Positions 18,220 to 27,382 of a stretch of DNA of 64,000 nucleotides are shown piece by piece. The stretch is from Gordonia polyisoprenivorans NBRC 16320 = JCM 10675. GTDB lineage: Bacteria; Actinomycetota; Actinomycetes; Mycobacteriales; Mycobacteriaceae. The stretch spans positions 20,964 to 84,963 of the forward strand of contig NZ_BAEI01000019.1 of the NCBI RefSeq assembly GCF_000241325.1, read 5' to 3'. Position 1 is the first letter of the stretch. Each line of letters begins with the position of its first letter. The position numbers were made by a program, and so were the translations under genes. The notes beneath the pieces are model-generated. The model did no database searches and was not told the DNA's origin. It was given only the letters and a program-made list of their open reading frames with translations.

Positions 18220-19215
18220 TTGACCCAGTCAGACAACCAGCAGATCCACGAGCTGATCATCGTCGGATCCGGGCCTGCCGGTTACACCGCGGCGGTGTAT
18301 GCGGCTCGCGCCGAACTCGCCCCGCTCGTCTTCGAGGGAACTCAGTTCGGCGGCGCTCTGATGACGACCACAGAGGTGGAGAACTTCCCGGGGTTCCAGA
18401 ACGGCATCCAGGGTCCGGCACTGATGGACGAGATGCGCGAGCAGGCGATCCGCTTCGGCGCCGACCTCCGCATGGAGGACGTCGATGAGCTCCGGCTCGA
18501 CGGCGACATCAAGGAGGTCGTGGCTTCCGGTGAGACCCACCGCGCCCGCGCGGTCATCCTCGCGATGGGTGCCGCTGCGCGGTACCTCGGTATCGAAGGA
18601 GAGCAAGAGTTGCTCGGCCGCGGCGTCTCGGCCTGCGCGACCTGCGACGGCTTCTTCTTCAAAGACCAGGACATCGCGGTCATCGGCGGCGGTGACTCGG
18701 CGATGGAAGAGGCCACATTCCTCACCAAGTTCGCGCGATCGGTGACCCTGATCCACCGCCGGGAGGAGTTCCGGGCCTCGCGCATCATGCTCGATCGTGC
18801 CCGCAACAACGACAAGATCCGGTTCGTCACCAACGCGGCGGTCAAGTCCGTCATCGGCGACGGATCGGTTACGGGTCTCGAACTCATCGACACCCGCAGT
18901 GGCGACACCCAGACAGTGGATGTGACCGGCATGTTCGTCGCCATCGGCCACGACCCGCGTAGCGAACTCGTGCGCGGCCAGGTCGATCTCGATTCCGACG
19001 GATACGTCCAGGTCCAGGGCCGGACCACCTACACGTCGCTGCCCGGCGTCTTCGCCGCGGGCGATCTCGTCGACCACACCTATCGGCAGGCCATCACCGC
19101 GGCGGGCAGCGGATGCGCTGCGGCGATCGACGCCGAGCGGTGGTTGGCCGAACAGGGCGACATCGACCCCACCCCGGTCGAGGCCGACGTGCTGGTCGTC
19201 GACGCACACAGCTGA
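18220..19215 (+). CDS. trxB: Thioredoxin-disulfide reductase
   Basis: 331 residues from TTG 18220, chosen because GGAGG (18210-18214) lies five bases upstream; ATG 18166 is in frame but has no RBS and adds non-conserved sequence. FAD-binding [16 protein letters not shown] is near the N-terminus, the redox pair is CATC in SACATCDG, the NADPH site is [12 protein letters not shown], and the second FAD motif is [10 protein letters not shown]. The cytosolic flavoenzyme passes electrons from NADPH to TrxC, encoded 67 bases downstream. Expression is probably under SigH from the promoter at 18137. Confidence 0.96.
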   Translation: MTQSDNQQIHELIIVGSGPAGYTAAVYAARAELAPLVFEGTQFGGALMTTTEVENFPGFQNGIQGPALMDEMREQAIRFGADLRMEDVDELRLDGDIKEVVASGETHRARAVILAMGAAARYLGIEGEQELLGRGVSACATCDGFFFKDQDIAVIGGGDSAMEEATFLTKFARSVTLIHRREEFRASRIMLDRARNNDKIRFVTNAAVKSVIGDGSVTGLELIDTRSGDTQTVDVTGMFVAIGHDPRSELVRGQVDLDSDGYVQVQGRTTYTSLPGVFAAGDLVDHTYRQAITAAGSGCAAAIDAERWLAEQGDIDPTPVEADVLVVDAHS

Positions 19216-19282
19216 CCCGGCCGCACCCGCCACCCGAGCCCGAGCCTCATCAACCCCAGACTCATCACAGGAGGACATCACC

Positions 19283-19621
19283 ATGGGAGCAAATACCGTC
19301 GCCGTCACCGACGCCACGTTCAAGGACGCCGTACTCGGCTCCGACAAGCCGGTGCTCGTCGACTTCTGGGCCACCTGGTGCGGACCGTGCCGCATGGTGG
19401 CACCGGTTCTCGAGGAGATCGCCGACGCACACAGCGACAAGTTGACCGTCGCGAAACTCGACGTCGACGCGAACCCGGCGACCGCCCGTGATTTCCAGAT
19501 CATGTCGATCCCGACGTTGATCCTGTTCGAGAACGGACAGCCCACCAAGACCATCGTCGGCGCGAAGGGCAAAGCCGCATTGTTGCGCGAGCTGGATTCG
19601 GTGGTCGGCACCAACGCCTGA
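19283..19621 (+). CDS. trxC: Thioredoxin
   Basis: 112 residues, with RBS GGAGG just before ATG 19283. The active site is WCGPC in FWATWCGPCRM (residues about 30-40) and the cis-proline loop is MSIPTLILFENG. It is the partner of the upstream TrxB and the main cytosolic protein disulfide reductant. Followed by a long hairpin that probably ends the trxB-trxC transcript. Confidence 0.96.
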   Translation: MGANTVAVTDATFKDAVLGSDKPVLVDFWATWCGPCRMVAPVLEEIADAHSDKLTVAKLDVDANPATARDFQIMSIPTLILFENGQPTKTIVGAKGKAALLRELDSVVGTNA

Positions 19622-19655
19622 CATCGTTCGCCCGACATCGTTGGAGATGGCATAA

Positions 19656-19701
19656 CGACAGGCACGGTCACCGACATTCGACCTGGTGACGGTGCCTGTC
19701 G
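19656..19701 (+). terminator. Hairpin between trxC and cwlM
   Basis: CGACAGGCACGGTCACC (19656-19672) pairs with GGTGACGGTGCCTGTCG (19685-19701): 17 bp with one mismatch and a 12-base loop. There is no T-run, as is common in high-GC actinobacteria. Likely the terminator of trxB-trxC. Confidence 0.75.
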
Positions 19702-19847
19702 CTACATTGTGACCTGATCCGGTTTGGCCCACATCGGTCGAACTGAAAGAATGCTCGTGGTTCTGCCGAGTGCGTTTCCGTGAGTACCGGCGTCGAATCG
19801 CGATCCGCACGGACACTGATTGTTCGTCGCGACCAAGGAGTCTGAAG

Positions 19848-21008
19848 ATGCCACAATTCCGACTGGGTGATCAGGGCTCGGCAGTCGCCGAAATCCGTTC
19901 GATCCTCGCCGGACAGGGTCTTCTCAGCACCACTCACGGCCGACACGCCGCCGAAGCCGACACGCCGGGTGACACTTTCGATGCCGACACCGACCAAGCG
20001 GTGCGGGCCTTCCAGCAGCAGCGCGGCCTCATCGTCGACGGCATCGTCGGACCCGCGACCTACCGCGCGCTGCGCGAGGCCTCCTATCAGCTCGGTGCAC
20101 GTGTGCTCGCGTTCCGTTTCTCGGCGCCGATGGTCGGCGATGACGTCGCACAGCTGCAGAACCGCCTACAGAACCTCGGCTACTACACCGCGCTGGTCGA
20201 CGGTGTCTTCGGTGAGACAACCCACAACGCTGTCTGTCTCTATCAGAGCGAATACGGGCTCTTCGCCGACGGAATCTGCGGGCCCGCCACCCTGCGTTCT
20301 CTCGAACGCCTCGGTACCCGGGTGACCGGTGGGTCGCCTCTCGCCATCCGCGAAGAAGAGCACGTTCGTCGTTCGGGTCCCCGATTGTCCGGCAAGCGCA
20401 TCGTGATCGATCCGGGATCCGGTGGGCTGCATGACCTTTCGACCGGTGATCTCGCCGACACAGAAAGTCGCCTGCTGTGGGATCTCGCTGCCCGCCTCGA
20501 AGGCCGGATGGCGGCCGCCGGCATGGAGACCTTTTTGTCACATGACGGCAGGGGACGGCCCACCGATGAGGAGCGCGCCCGGGTCGCGAACATGATCGAC
20601 GCCGATGTCATGATCTCCCTCCGCGTCGGGCATTACCCGAACTCGGCCGCGAACGGCGTGGCGGCCTTCTACTTCGGTAACAGCCACGGATCGTTCTCCA
20701 CAATCGGCCGCAACCTGGCCGGCTTCGTCCAACGCGAGGTCGCCGCACGGACCCCGTTGACGGACTGCCGCACTCACGAACGCACGTGGGAGCTGTTGCG
20801 GCTCACCAGGATGCCGGTCATCATCCTCGACGTCGGCTACATCACCAACCCCGACGACGCTCGGGTCCTCGAGGACGCCGACTACCGCAACGTCATCGCG
20901 GAGGCGATCCTCGTCGCGGTCAAGCGACTGTATCTGCTCGGCGACGACGATCGCCCCACAGGGACCTACACCTTCGCCGATCTCCTTGCCGCCGAAGAGA
21001 TCTCCTGA
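19848..21008 (+). CDS. cwlM: CwlM, amidase-fold regulator of peptidoglycan synthesis
   Basis: 386 residues from ATG 19848, RBS AAGGAG upstream. Two peptidoglycan-binding (PG_binding_1) repeats (about 1-75 and 85-155) precede an amidase_3 domain (from 183). The zinc ligands of active amidases are degenerate: DPGHGG reads DPGSGG (S191), the SLHxN motif reads SLRVGH, and the final E of the ExGF motif is D in ILDVGYITNP. This fits mycobacterial CwlM, which is cytoplasmic, phosphorylated by PknB and activates MurA instead of cutting peptidoglycan. No signal peptide is present, in agreement. Confidence 0.92.
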   Translation: MPQFRLGDQGSAVAEIRSILAGQGLLSTTHGRHAAEADTPGDTFDADTDQAVRAFQQQRGLIVDGIVGPATYRALREASYQLGARVLAFRFSAPMVGDDVAQLQNRLQNLGYYTALVDGVFGETTHNAVCLYQSEYGLFADGICGPATLRSLERLGTRVTGGSPLAIREEEHVRRSGPRLSGKRIVIDPGSGGLHDLSTGDLADTESRLLWDLAARLEGRMAAAGMETFLSHDGRGRPTDEERARVANMIDADVMISLRVGHYPNSAANGVAAFYFGNSHGSFSTIGRNLAGFVQREVAARTPLTDCRTHERTWELLRLTRMPVIILDVGYITNPDDARVLEDADYRNVIAEAILVAVKRLYLLGDDDRPTGTYTFADLLAAEEIS

Positions 21009-21013
21009 ACCGA

Positions 21014-21030
21014 CGCGGTAAATCACCGCG
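21014..21030. terminator. Small hairpin between convergent cwlM and GNAT-like gene
   Basis: CGCGGT (21014-21019) and ACCGCG (21025-21030) with a 5-base loop. A TTTT run follows only after about ten bases. A weak bidirectional terminator is possible. Confidence 0.4.
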
Positions 21031-21052
21031 CCACTTGGCTTTTCGTAGCGGT

Positions 21053-21910
21053 CTAGAGTCGGCGTCCTACCGGGGCGAAGGTTCGTTCCCGTCCCGTCAT
21101 GTCGATCGCCGCCATCACGACCAGTTTCTCCAGAGCTCCCTCGACCTCCGACTTCCACCCCAGACCTTCATCGAGCTCCAACCGCAGCCGGGGGAAGCGG
21201 GCGTGAGATGCAACGACATCGAATCCCGATGCTTTCAGGAAGGCGGCGTCGAGCAGACATCGAGTGCACAGATCGGGCTGCGGGTTGTCGAGGATTTCAC
21301 GCGCGACGCTGACGATCTCCTCATCGGACCATTCACTGATGTCGCGCATTCCCGGAGTCGCATCAGGCGTCGGGTTCCGGCGCGCCGTGCCGGATCCAGT
21401 ACCGTCCGGTCCGCCGCCACGAACCAATCCGAATGCCTCGACCGCGCGAACACCGCGACGCATGAGGTCGACGAGCACCGCATCGAGTAGGGGAGTGGCC
21501 ACCTCCTCATAACCGGGCTCCACCTGGATGGAAGTGAGGAGAATGGCGTCGGCGCTGACCGGCGACGTCGGGAACAACCGAGATCGTGGGACACGGCCGG
21601 GCGGTGCATAGAAGGCTGTGCCGACGATGACTCCGGTCGCCGGATCGGTGGCGAGCTGACCGCACGCACCCCACTCCAAGAGCACCGAGGAGATCCAGGC
21701 TTCCTTGTCGAACTCGCTCTCGAACGGAGCGCGGGCCACGCCACGACCGACGATCTCGCCGCGACCTACCACCTCGGTATGCCCCGCGGACTCGGGTTGA
21801 TCCAGCGGGCCGGCCATGCCGGGGTCGACCTCCCAGAAGACACACCGACGCGCATGCGGAGGTAGTGACTCGAACGACTCGAGAGTCAGCCGCGAGACCA
21901 CCGGTTCCAT
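21053..21910 (-). CDS. GNAT-like conserved protein (Rv3916c homologue)
   Basis: 285 residues from ATG 21910. The middle part looks like a GNAT acetyltransferase core: a beta strand ending GVIVGTAFYAPPG, then LLTSIQVEPGYEEVATPLLDAVLVDLMRRGVRAVEAFG split over strand-helix-strand, with a C-terminal CxxC (DLCTRCLLDAAFL). The Q/RxxGxG/A acetyl-CoA loop is not clear, so catalysis is uncertain. It always lies between cwlM and parB in Mycobacteriales. A hydrophilic insertion (TGSGTARRNPTPD) breaks the domain near residue 180. Confidence 0.75.
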   Translation of the reverse strand: MEPVVSRLTLESFESLPPHARRCVFWEVDPGMAGPLDQPESAGHTEVVGRGEIVGRGVARAPFESEFDKEAWISSVLLEWGACGQLATDPATGVIVGTAFYAPPGRVPRSRLFPTSPVSADAILLTSIQVEPGYEEVATPLLDAVLVDLMRRGVRAVEAFGLVRGGGPDGTGSGTARRNPTPDATPGMRDISEWSDEEIVSVAREILDNPQPDLCTRCLLDAAFLKASGFDVVASHARFPRLRLELDEGLGWKSEVEGALEKLVVMAAIDMTGRERTFAPVGRRL

Positions 21911-22074
21911 GTCAGCTCATCCGTCCCATCGCCACATTGCCGTCGGAAGCCGCAGTCACACCGAAACCGATTGTGCTGTAACGATATTCGATGTTCATCG
22001 TTCCGCGTTCACGTTGTTGCGTCACAGTGACGTTACTCCCGAGGGTGGTTGGTCGTGGAAAATCGTCGGCGAAA

Positions 22075-23166
22075 TCACTTACCCGGATCGATCACTCCAA
22101 CGATTCGCTGGAGGTCGTCCACCGAACCGAACTCGACGACGATCTTGCCTTTTCGCTTACCCAAACTGACCGTGACGCGAGTGTCCAGACGATCCGACAG
22201 GCGTTCGGCAAGGTCTTGGAGACCGGGCATCTGCATCGGTTTGCGCTTGGAGGTCGGTGAGGGGGCCGTCGATCCGCCGTCACGGTTCTCGAGAGTGACC
22301 GCTTCTTCGGTCGCACGGACCGACAGTCCCTCGGCGACGATGCGCGCCGCCAACGCCTCCTGAGCATCACTTCCGGTCTCGAGAGACAACAGCGCGCGCG
22401 CATGTCCGGCGGACAGGACCCCGGCCGCGACACGTCGCTGGACCGGAATGGGTAGCTTCAGCAGCCTGATCATGTTGGTGATCACCGGGCGCGATCGACC
22501 GAGTCGGGCGGCCAACTCCTCATGTGTCACGTCGAACTCTTCGAGGAGTTGTTGATACGCGGCCGCCTCTTCGAGCGGATTCAGCTGCGCGCGGTGAATG
22601 TTCTCCAGGAGTGCGTCGCGGAGCATGTCACCGTCGGGCGTCTCCCGAACGATCGCCGGGATCGCATCGAGGCCGGCCTCTTGACTGGCTCGCCACCGAC
22701 GTTCGCCCATGACGATCTGGAACTCGACACCGTCGGCGGTGGGAGCGGGCAACTTGCGAACCACGATCGGCTGCATGAGACCGAACTCGCGGATCGAATG
22801 AATCAACTCGTTCAGCGCATCCTCGTCGAAGACGGTCCGCGGCTGATGCGGGTTCGGCTGAATGAGCTTCGGTGGGATCTCCCGGTACACCGCGCCGACC
22901 TCATCGGGTGTGCCGATCGGAGCCGGGGGAGTGGATGCACCTGGCGCGTCGGCACCGTTGGCTGTGGCCGCAGCGGTCTTCTGGCTCGGTGCGCCTGCCG
23001 ATGACGCTGCCGAACCCCCGCCGTTTCCGGTGCCGATCACGACGTCGGCTGCGGCAGCTCCGAGCTTCGGAGCGGTCGGGTCCTCGTCGGTGGGACCGGT
23101 CGGGATCAATGCCGCCAAACCGCGGCCGAGTCCACCACGTCGGTGTGCGGTCTCTTTCTGACTCAC
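22075..23166 (-). CDS. parB: Chromosome partitioning protein ParB
   Basis: 363 residues from GTG 23166, which has GAGAGG six bases upstream. N-terminal CTPase/clamp domain motifs are NPHQPR and GERRWRAS; the parS-reading HTH is [20 protein letters not shown]; the C-terminal dimerisation part is [18 protein letters not shown] disordered Ala/Gly-rich stretch (about 20-85) follows the conserved start [12 protein letters not shown]. ParB spreads from parS sites, of which three are in the adjacent parA-rsmG DNA, and works with ParA in origin segregation. Confidence 0.96.
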   Translation of the reverse strand: MSQKETAHRRGGLGRGLAALIPTGPTDEDPTAPKLGAAAADVVIGTGNGGGSAASSAGAPSQKTAAATANGADAPGASTPPAPIGTPDEVGAVYREIPPKLIQPNPHQPRTVFDEDALNELIHSIREFGLMQPIVVRKLPAPTADGVEFQIVMGERRWRASQEAGLDAIPAIVRETPDGDMLRDALLENIHRAQLNPLEEAAAYQQLLEEFDVTHEELAARLGRSRPVITNMIRLLKLPIPVQRRVAAGVLSAGHARALLSLETGSDAQEALAARIVAEGLSVRATEEAVTLENRDGGSTAPSPTSKRKPMQMPGLQDLAERLSDRLDTRVTVSLGKRKGKIVVEFGSVDDLQRIVGVIDPGK

Positions 23167-23210
23167 TGGATTCCTCTCGGGCAAGGCGGGCTGACACTCT
23201 CGGGTGACAT

Positions 23211-23240
23211 TCGGTATCAGGCGGTATCAGGCGGTATCAG
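23211..23240. repeat. 10-bp tandem repeat at the parA-parB junction
   Basis: Three consecutive units of GCGGTATCAG (first copy TCGGTATCAG). The last copy includes the parA stop codon (23237-23239). The repeat fills most of the gap between parA and parB. Confidence 0.85.
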
Positions 23241-24226
23241 GGCACGGGCGCCGTGTCGGCGCGCATCGCGAGTTCTCGGGCAGCGTCGAGGTAACTCATT
23301 GATCCACGTGAACCCGGGTCGTATTCGATGATCGTCATCCCGTATCCGGGTGCCTCGGAGACCTTGACGCTTCGAGGGATGATCGTGGACAAGACTTTCT
23401 CGCCGAAGTGTCGGCGGACTTCCTCGGCCACCTGGTCGGCAAGCTTTGTGCGTCCGTCGTACATGGTGAGGAGGATCGTGGACACGTGGAGCTCTTTGTT
23501 GAGATGTGCCTGGACCAACTCGATGTTGCGGAGCAACTGCCCGACACCTTCAAGCGCGTAGTACTCACATTGGATGGGAATGAGCACCTCGCGCGCCGCG
23601 ACCATCGCGTTGACGGTCAGCAGACCGAGTGACGGCGGGCAGTCGATGAAGACATAGTCGAAGCCGAACTCCGCCATCGCCTCGTCGTTCAACGCATTCC
23701 GAAGGCGGTTTTCACGTGCGACGAGAGAAACCAACTCGATCTCGGCACCGGCAAGGTCAAGCGTTGCGGGGACACAGTAGAGGTTCTCGTTGCTCGGACT
23801 CTGTTTGATCGCCTCGCGGACCCCGACTTCTCCGAGGAGCAGTTCGTACACCGAGGCAATGTCGGGCGCGCGATGATCGATTCCGAGCGCGGTACTGGCG
23901 TTGCCCTGAGGATCGAGATCGACGACAAGGACACGGAGGCCGTGGACAGCCAGTCCCGCTGCAAGGTTGACGGCTGTCGTCGTCTTGCCGACGCCACCCT
24001 TCTGGTTGGCAACCGTCAGGACGCGGGTCTCCCGCGGGCGGGGTAGCCGCCCAGCCGCACCGGGTGTCAGCACCTGGCTGGCTCGGGCGGCCGCGGCGGC
24101 GATAGGTGTGTCGTCCAACGATGCCTCCAAGGCCGTCGAAGTAGTGGGAGAGATGATGCGAGGGTCCGATGCGCTCTTGCTTGGGGAGACGGTTTCACGT
24201 GAAACGTTGCGATCTTGCTGGACCAC
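23237..24226 (-). CDS. parA: Chromosome partitioning ATPase ParA
   Basis: 329 residues from GTG 24226, chosen because GAAGGAG lies seven bases upstream; the open frame extends to 24328. Deviant Walker A is NQKGGVGKTTTAVNLAAGLA, Walker A' region VVDLDPQGNAST, Walker B FIDCPPSLG. A 75-residue N-terminal extension precedes the ATPase core and contains parS in frame (the codons of VSRET). ParA dimers on the nucleoid move ParB-origin complexes. Likely cotranscribed with rsmG and parB. Confidence 0.95.
   Translation of the reverse strand: MVQQDRNVSRETVSPSKSASDPRIISPTTSTALEASLDDTPIAAAAARASQVLTPGAAGRLPRPRETRVLTVANQKGGVGKTTTAVNLAAGLAVHGLRVLVVDLDPQGNASTALGIDHRAPDIASVYELLLGEVGVREAIKQSPSNENLYCVPATLDLAGAEIELVSLVARENRLRNALNDEAMAEFGFDYVFIDCPPSLGLLTVNAMVAAREVLIPIQCEYYALEGVGQLLRNIELVQAHLNKELHVSTILLTMYDGRTKLADQVAEEVRRHFGEKVLSTIIPRSVKVSEAPGYGMTIIEYDPGSRGSMSYLDAARELAMRADTAPVP
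24192..24205. promoter_or_regulatory. parS site 1 (inside parA)
   Basis: GTTTCACGTGAAAC, a perfect 14-bp palindrome identical to the core of the universal parS. It lies inside the N-terminal coding part of parA. ParB loads here. Confidence 0.93.
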
Positions 24227-24328
24227 GCGGGGACTCCTTCGACCGACCAATGGGGTGTCATCACCAGAGATCTCCGAGCCACTTGATGACGCTCTTCTAT
24301 TCTGCGCCCTGCGACCGATCCGCACCAA

Positions 24329-25078
24329 TTACCTCCCTGACCCACGAGAGTCCGATCGGCTACGCCGATCAACCCGCTTCTTCTTGGATGACTGCGACCC
24401 GCTGACACGATCATTTCGGACGCCTACGACAACCGTAGTCGGCGGTTCGATCACGCCGACACCACACTGTCGTACCTCGAGATCGATCAGCCCTCGGCGC
24501 GATGCAGCCATGCGGTCCCGCTCGATCTCGTCGGACGCTGTCGATCCCTTGATCGCCACCAGCCGCCCGCCGGGTCGAATCAGTGGAGCAGACCACGAAG
24601 CCAAACGGTCCAGTGGCGCGACCGCACGCGACGTCACCACATCGGCGAGCCCTACCTCAGCTCGCACTGCTCGCTCCTCGGCGCGACCCCTGACGACCGT
24701 GACGTCCAGCCCGAGAGACGCGACGACCTCTTCCAGGAACGTTGTTCGTCGTAGGAGGGGCTCGACGAGCGTGATGCGGAGATCGGGTCGTGCCAAGGCC
24801 AGTGGGATGCCCGGCAAGCCGGCGCCGCTACCAATGTCGATGACGTACTCCCCGTCGGCGATGACCTCACCGAGTACCCCACAATTGACGATATGGCGAT
24901 CCCATAGGCGCGGTACTTCCCGCGGCCCGATGAGGCCACGCGTGATGCCGTCGGTCGCGAGCATCTCGCGATACCGCATCGCCAGTTCTAGCCGCTCCTC
25001 GAACACCGCATGGGCCGATGGGGGAGGGGAGGGGTGCGCACCGTCGTCGGGCGCGGCACTGCCGCTCTCATGTTTCAC
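24329..25078 (-). CDS. rsmG: 16S rRNA (guanine-N7)-methyltransferase RsmG
   Basis: 249 residues from GTG 25078; ATG 25159 (276 aa) is the alternative. The shorter form is preferred because homologues begin shortly before the [12 protein letters not shown] helix and because the extension is only parS-bearing DNA. SAM-binding motif: [19 protein letters not shown], then [17 protein letters not shown] and [14 protein letters not shown]. It methylates G527 of 16S rRNA; loss gives low-level streptomycin resistance in mycobacteria. The GTG start lies inside parS site 2. The C-terminus is very basic ([11 protein letters not shown]). Confidence 0.93.
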   Translation of the reverse strand: MKHESGSAAPDDGAHPSPPPSAHAVFEERLELAMRYREMLATDGITRGLIGPREVPRLWDRHIVNCGVLGEVIADGEYVIDIGSGAGLPGIPLALARPDLRITLVEPLLRRTTFLEEVVASLGLDVTVVRGRAEERAVRAEVGLADVVTSRAVAPLDRLASWSAPLIRPGGRLVAIKGSTASDEIERDRMAASRRGLIDLEVRQCGVGVIEPPTTVVVGVRNDRVSGSQSSKKKRVDRRSRSDSRGSGR

Positions 25079-25085
25079 GTGAAAC
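25072..25085. promoter_or_regulatory. parS site 2 (overlaps rsmG start)
   Basis: GTTTCACGTGAAAC, a perfect match. On the minus strand the central GTG is the probable start codon of rsmG (GTGAAACAT, M-K-H). Confidence 0.93.
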
Positions 25086-25118
25086 GCGATCCTTCCGTTT
25101 GTCTTCCCCACGCCACAT

Positions 25119-25132
25119 GTTCCACGTGAAAC
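25119..25132. promoter_or_regulatory. parS site 3 (upstream of rsmG)
   Basis: GTTCCACGTGAAAC, one mismatch from the perfect palindrome. It lies 34 bases from site 2, about three helical turns. Confidence 0.85.
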
Positions 25133-25168
25133 ACGGACCTTCGCCGCGGAGAACATCACAGCACCAGG

Positions 25169-25186
25169 AATTACAGATGTGTAATT
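25169..25186. promoter_or_regulatory. 18-bp palindrome in the rsmG-parA-parB promoter region
   Basis: AATTACAGATGTGTAATT: arms AATTACA and TGTAATT around GATG. It is AT-rich in a GC-rich setting, just downstream of the khpB hairpin and upstream of parS site 3. A regulator binding site or an overlapping -10 (TGTAAT) is possible. Confidence 0.55.
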
Positions 25187-25200
25187 AGCAGGGCCAGAAA

Positions 25201-25235
25201 TGACGAAGTCCCGGCGCTAAGCCGGGACTTCGTCA
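25201..25235 (-). terminator. Terminator hairpin after khpB
   Basis: TGACGAAGTCCCGGC (25201-25215), loop GCTAA, GCCGGGACTTCGTCA (25221-25235): a perfect 15-bp stem. On the minus strand it is followed by TTTC. It separates the yidC-khpB transcript from rsmG-parA-parB. Confidence 0.85.
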
Positions 25236-25293
25236 CTACCGACCTCATGGTCGACTTCATGGCACCGAGCATGCCGCGTGCCGCGGCTGATCG

Positions 25294-25935
25294 TCAGTCG
25301 ACCTTGATGACGACGACCTTACGCTTGGGTTCAACGCCCTCACTCTCGCTGATGACGCCATCCACAGCCGCGACGGCGTCATGCACAATCTTCCGCTCGA
25401 ACGGGGTCATCGGATCCAGCGCTTCGCGGCCGCCACTGTCCCGGACTCGCTCGGCCACCTCGGTCCCAAGACGCGCCAGCCGATCGCGGCGGTCCGCCCG
25501 CCACCGTGCGATGTCGAGCATGAGCCGGCTACGGTCGCCGGTCACCTGCTGGACCGCGAGACGCGTCAGCTCCTGCAGCGCGTCAAGAACCTCACCCTTG
25601 CGGCCGACGAGCTTCGCGAGATCGTCGCCACCGTCGATGCTCACCACCGCGCGGTCCCCGTCGACGTCGAGATCGATGTCGCCGTCGAAGTCCAACACGT
25701 CCAGGAGCTGCTCGAGATAATCGCCGGCGATCTCTCCCTCTTCGAAGAGACGGTCGCCGTCGTCCTCAGCACCGTCGTCCTCAGCACCGGTCTCTTCCGA
25801 CTCGGCGACCTCAGGTTCCGCAACTCCGGACTCCTTGACGTCCGACTCGGTCACAGGAGATTCAGTCTCAGAAGACTCGGTCACTTCGGGTTCCGTCACA
25901 TCTGATTCGCCGTGCGTCGCGGTCTCAGCTGTCAT
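25294..25935 (-). CDS. khpB: RNA-binding protein KhpB/Jag
   Basis: 213 residues from ATG 25935. The first 65 residues are very acidic and repetitive (TEPEVTESSETES, EDDGAEDDG). A KH domain follows (GRKGEVLDALQELTRLAV), then an R3H domain at the end with RxxxH-type spacing (ALDPMTPFERKIVHDAVA). The Jag N-terminal domain of Firmicutes is missing, as in mycobacterial Rv3920c. KhpB acts with KhpA in RNA binding linked to cell elongation and division. Position between yidC and rsmG is conserved. Confidence 0.9.
   Translation of the reverse strand: MTAETATHGESDVTEPEVTESSETESPVTESDVKESGVAEPEVAESEETGAEDDGAEDDGDRLFEEGEIAGDYLEQLLDVLDFDGDIDLDVDGDRAVVSIDGGDDLAKLVGRKGEVLDALQELTRLAVQQVTGDRSRLMLDIARWRADRRDRLARLGTEVAERVRDSGGREALDPMTPFERKIVHDAVAAVDGVISESEGVEPKRKVVVIKVD
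25757..25786. repeat. 15-bp perfect tandem duplication inside khpB
   Basis: CCGTCGTCCTCAGCA is present twice without mismatch, in frame, encoding GAEDD repeats in the acidic N-terminus. Confidence 0.9.
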
Positions 25936-26023
25936 CTCGGTTCCACCTTCTTACTCGTACTTGCGATGTCTGGCGCGGTCGCCGGTATGACCCGGCCCGT
26001 GATGGGGGAGTACTGCAAACGGT

Positions 26024-27379
26024 TCAGCGCCGGCCGCCCTTGCGGCCGCCTCGCTTTCCGCCCTTCTTCGACCCCTGATTTTTTGGCCTGGCTCCCGACC
26101 CTCCGGAAGTCTGCGCCGCAGGTTTCTGTCCCGGCTTCGGCTTGGCGGGTGCGGACCCATTCCCGTTCCCCGTGGAACCGGACGACCCAAAACCAGACGC
26201 CCCAGAACCGGACGCGCCTGCCGCCTCGGACTCAGTCGCGGCCGCGGATGTCGAGGCGTCAGCTTTCGAGTCCTCATGTTTCGAGCCACTCGCCTTCGCA
26301 CTGCCGGCCCCACCGATCCCGAGCGCCTTGGTGAGTCGTTCCATCAGCGATGCGTTCTTGGTGCTCTCCGCCGAGTTGTCGGAAGCCTCTTCCGCACCGT
26401 CGGCTTTCTCGAGGTCCACACCGTTCTCCGACCCCTGACCGTCACCGAGTTTCTTGGTGCGGTCCGGTTTGACCCCGGGTTTGGGAGCGTTGGCCTTCAA
26501 CTTCTCTTGTTTGGCCAGTCGGGCCTCTTCTTCTTCCCTGGCGATGCGACCGAAGACGAGGTGCTGCTGCCCGTAGGTCCAGACGTTGTTGCTCATCCAG
26601 TACAGGAGGATCGCGACGGGGAAGAATGCGCCGGTGACCAAGATGCCGAGCGGGAAGATGTACAGCGCGAGCATGTTCATCATCCGGGTTTGCGGATTCT
26701 CGAGCGCGGCCTCGGGTTGACGTGCGACCGACGCCCGGGAGTTCATGTGGGTCGCGATGGACGCGATGATCATCATCGGGATGACGACGATGGCGATGTC
26801 GACTCGCGTGAAGTCAATCGGCTGCCCCGGCTGGACGAACGCCGCCCACTCGGTCTTCGGCTCGGTGATGAACGACGACAGCGGCACCCCGAACAGGCGA
26901 GCGTCGAGGAAGTTCTGCACCTGGTCGACGTTGAAGATGTAGTTGCCGACCGACCGTGTTTCCTCGGGCGACATGCCGAGCTGACCCATACCGTGTGCGG
27001 TGCGGTTGAACGACCGCAGCACGTGGAACAGGCCGATGAACACGGGGACCTGCAGCAGCATCGGGAGGCAGCCGAGCAGGGGATTGAACCCGTGCTCCTT
27101 TTGCAGCTTCTGCATCTCCTCGGTCATCTTGACCCGATCCTTGGCGTACTTCTTGCGGATCGCCTGCAGCTGTGGGTTGATCTCCTGCATCTTCTTCGTG
27201 GTGCGGATCTGCTTCACGAAGGGCTTGTAGAGAATCGCACGCAGGGTGAACACGAGGAACACCACCGACAGTGCCCAGGCGACGCCGTTACCGCCGGGAG
27301 AGTCCGGCGTGATGAAGTCGAACAGCCAGTGCCAGAACCACATGATCGCGGATACCGGCCAATAGATGAAGTTCAGCAC
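26024..27379 (-). CDS. yidC: Membrane protein insertase YidC
   Basis: 451 residues from ATG 27379. The 60KD_IMP core runs about 35-290: [20 protein letters not shown], then [21 protein letters not shown], and the last helices around [23 protein letters not shown]. As in other actinobacteria there is no large periplasmic domain. The C-terminal 150 residues are a long hydrophilic tail, Ser/Ala/Gly-rich and then strongly basic ([14 protein letters not shown]), able to contact the ribosome. YidC inserts and folds membrane proteins with or without SecYEG. Gene order rpmH-rnpA-yidD-yidC-khpB is conserved. Confidence 0.95.
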   Translation of the reverse strand: MLNFIYWPVSAIMWFWHWLFDFITPDSPGGNGVAWALSVVFLVFTLRAILYKPFVKQIRTTKKMQEINPQLQAIRKKYAKDRVKMTEEMQKLQKEHGFNPLLGCLPMLLQVPVFIGLFHVLRSFNRTAHGMGQLGMSPEETRSVGNYIFNVDQVQNFLDARLFGVPLSSFITEPKTEWAAFVQPGQPIDFTRVDIAIVVIPMMIIASIATHMNSRASVARQPEAALENPQTRMMNMLALYIFPLGILVTGAFFPVAILLYWMSNNVWTYGQQHLVFGRIAREEEEARLAKQEKLKANAPKPGVKPDRTKKLGDGQGSENGVDLEKADGAEEASDNSAESTKNASLMERLTKALGIGGAGSAKASGSKHEDSKADASTSAAATESEAAGASGSGASGFGSSGSTGNGNGSAPAKPKPGQKPAAQTSGGSGARPKNQGSKKGGKRGGRKGGRR

Positions 27380-27382
27380 GGG

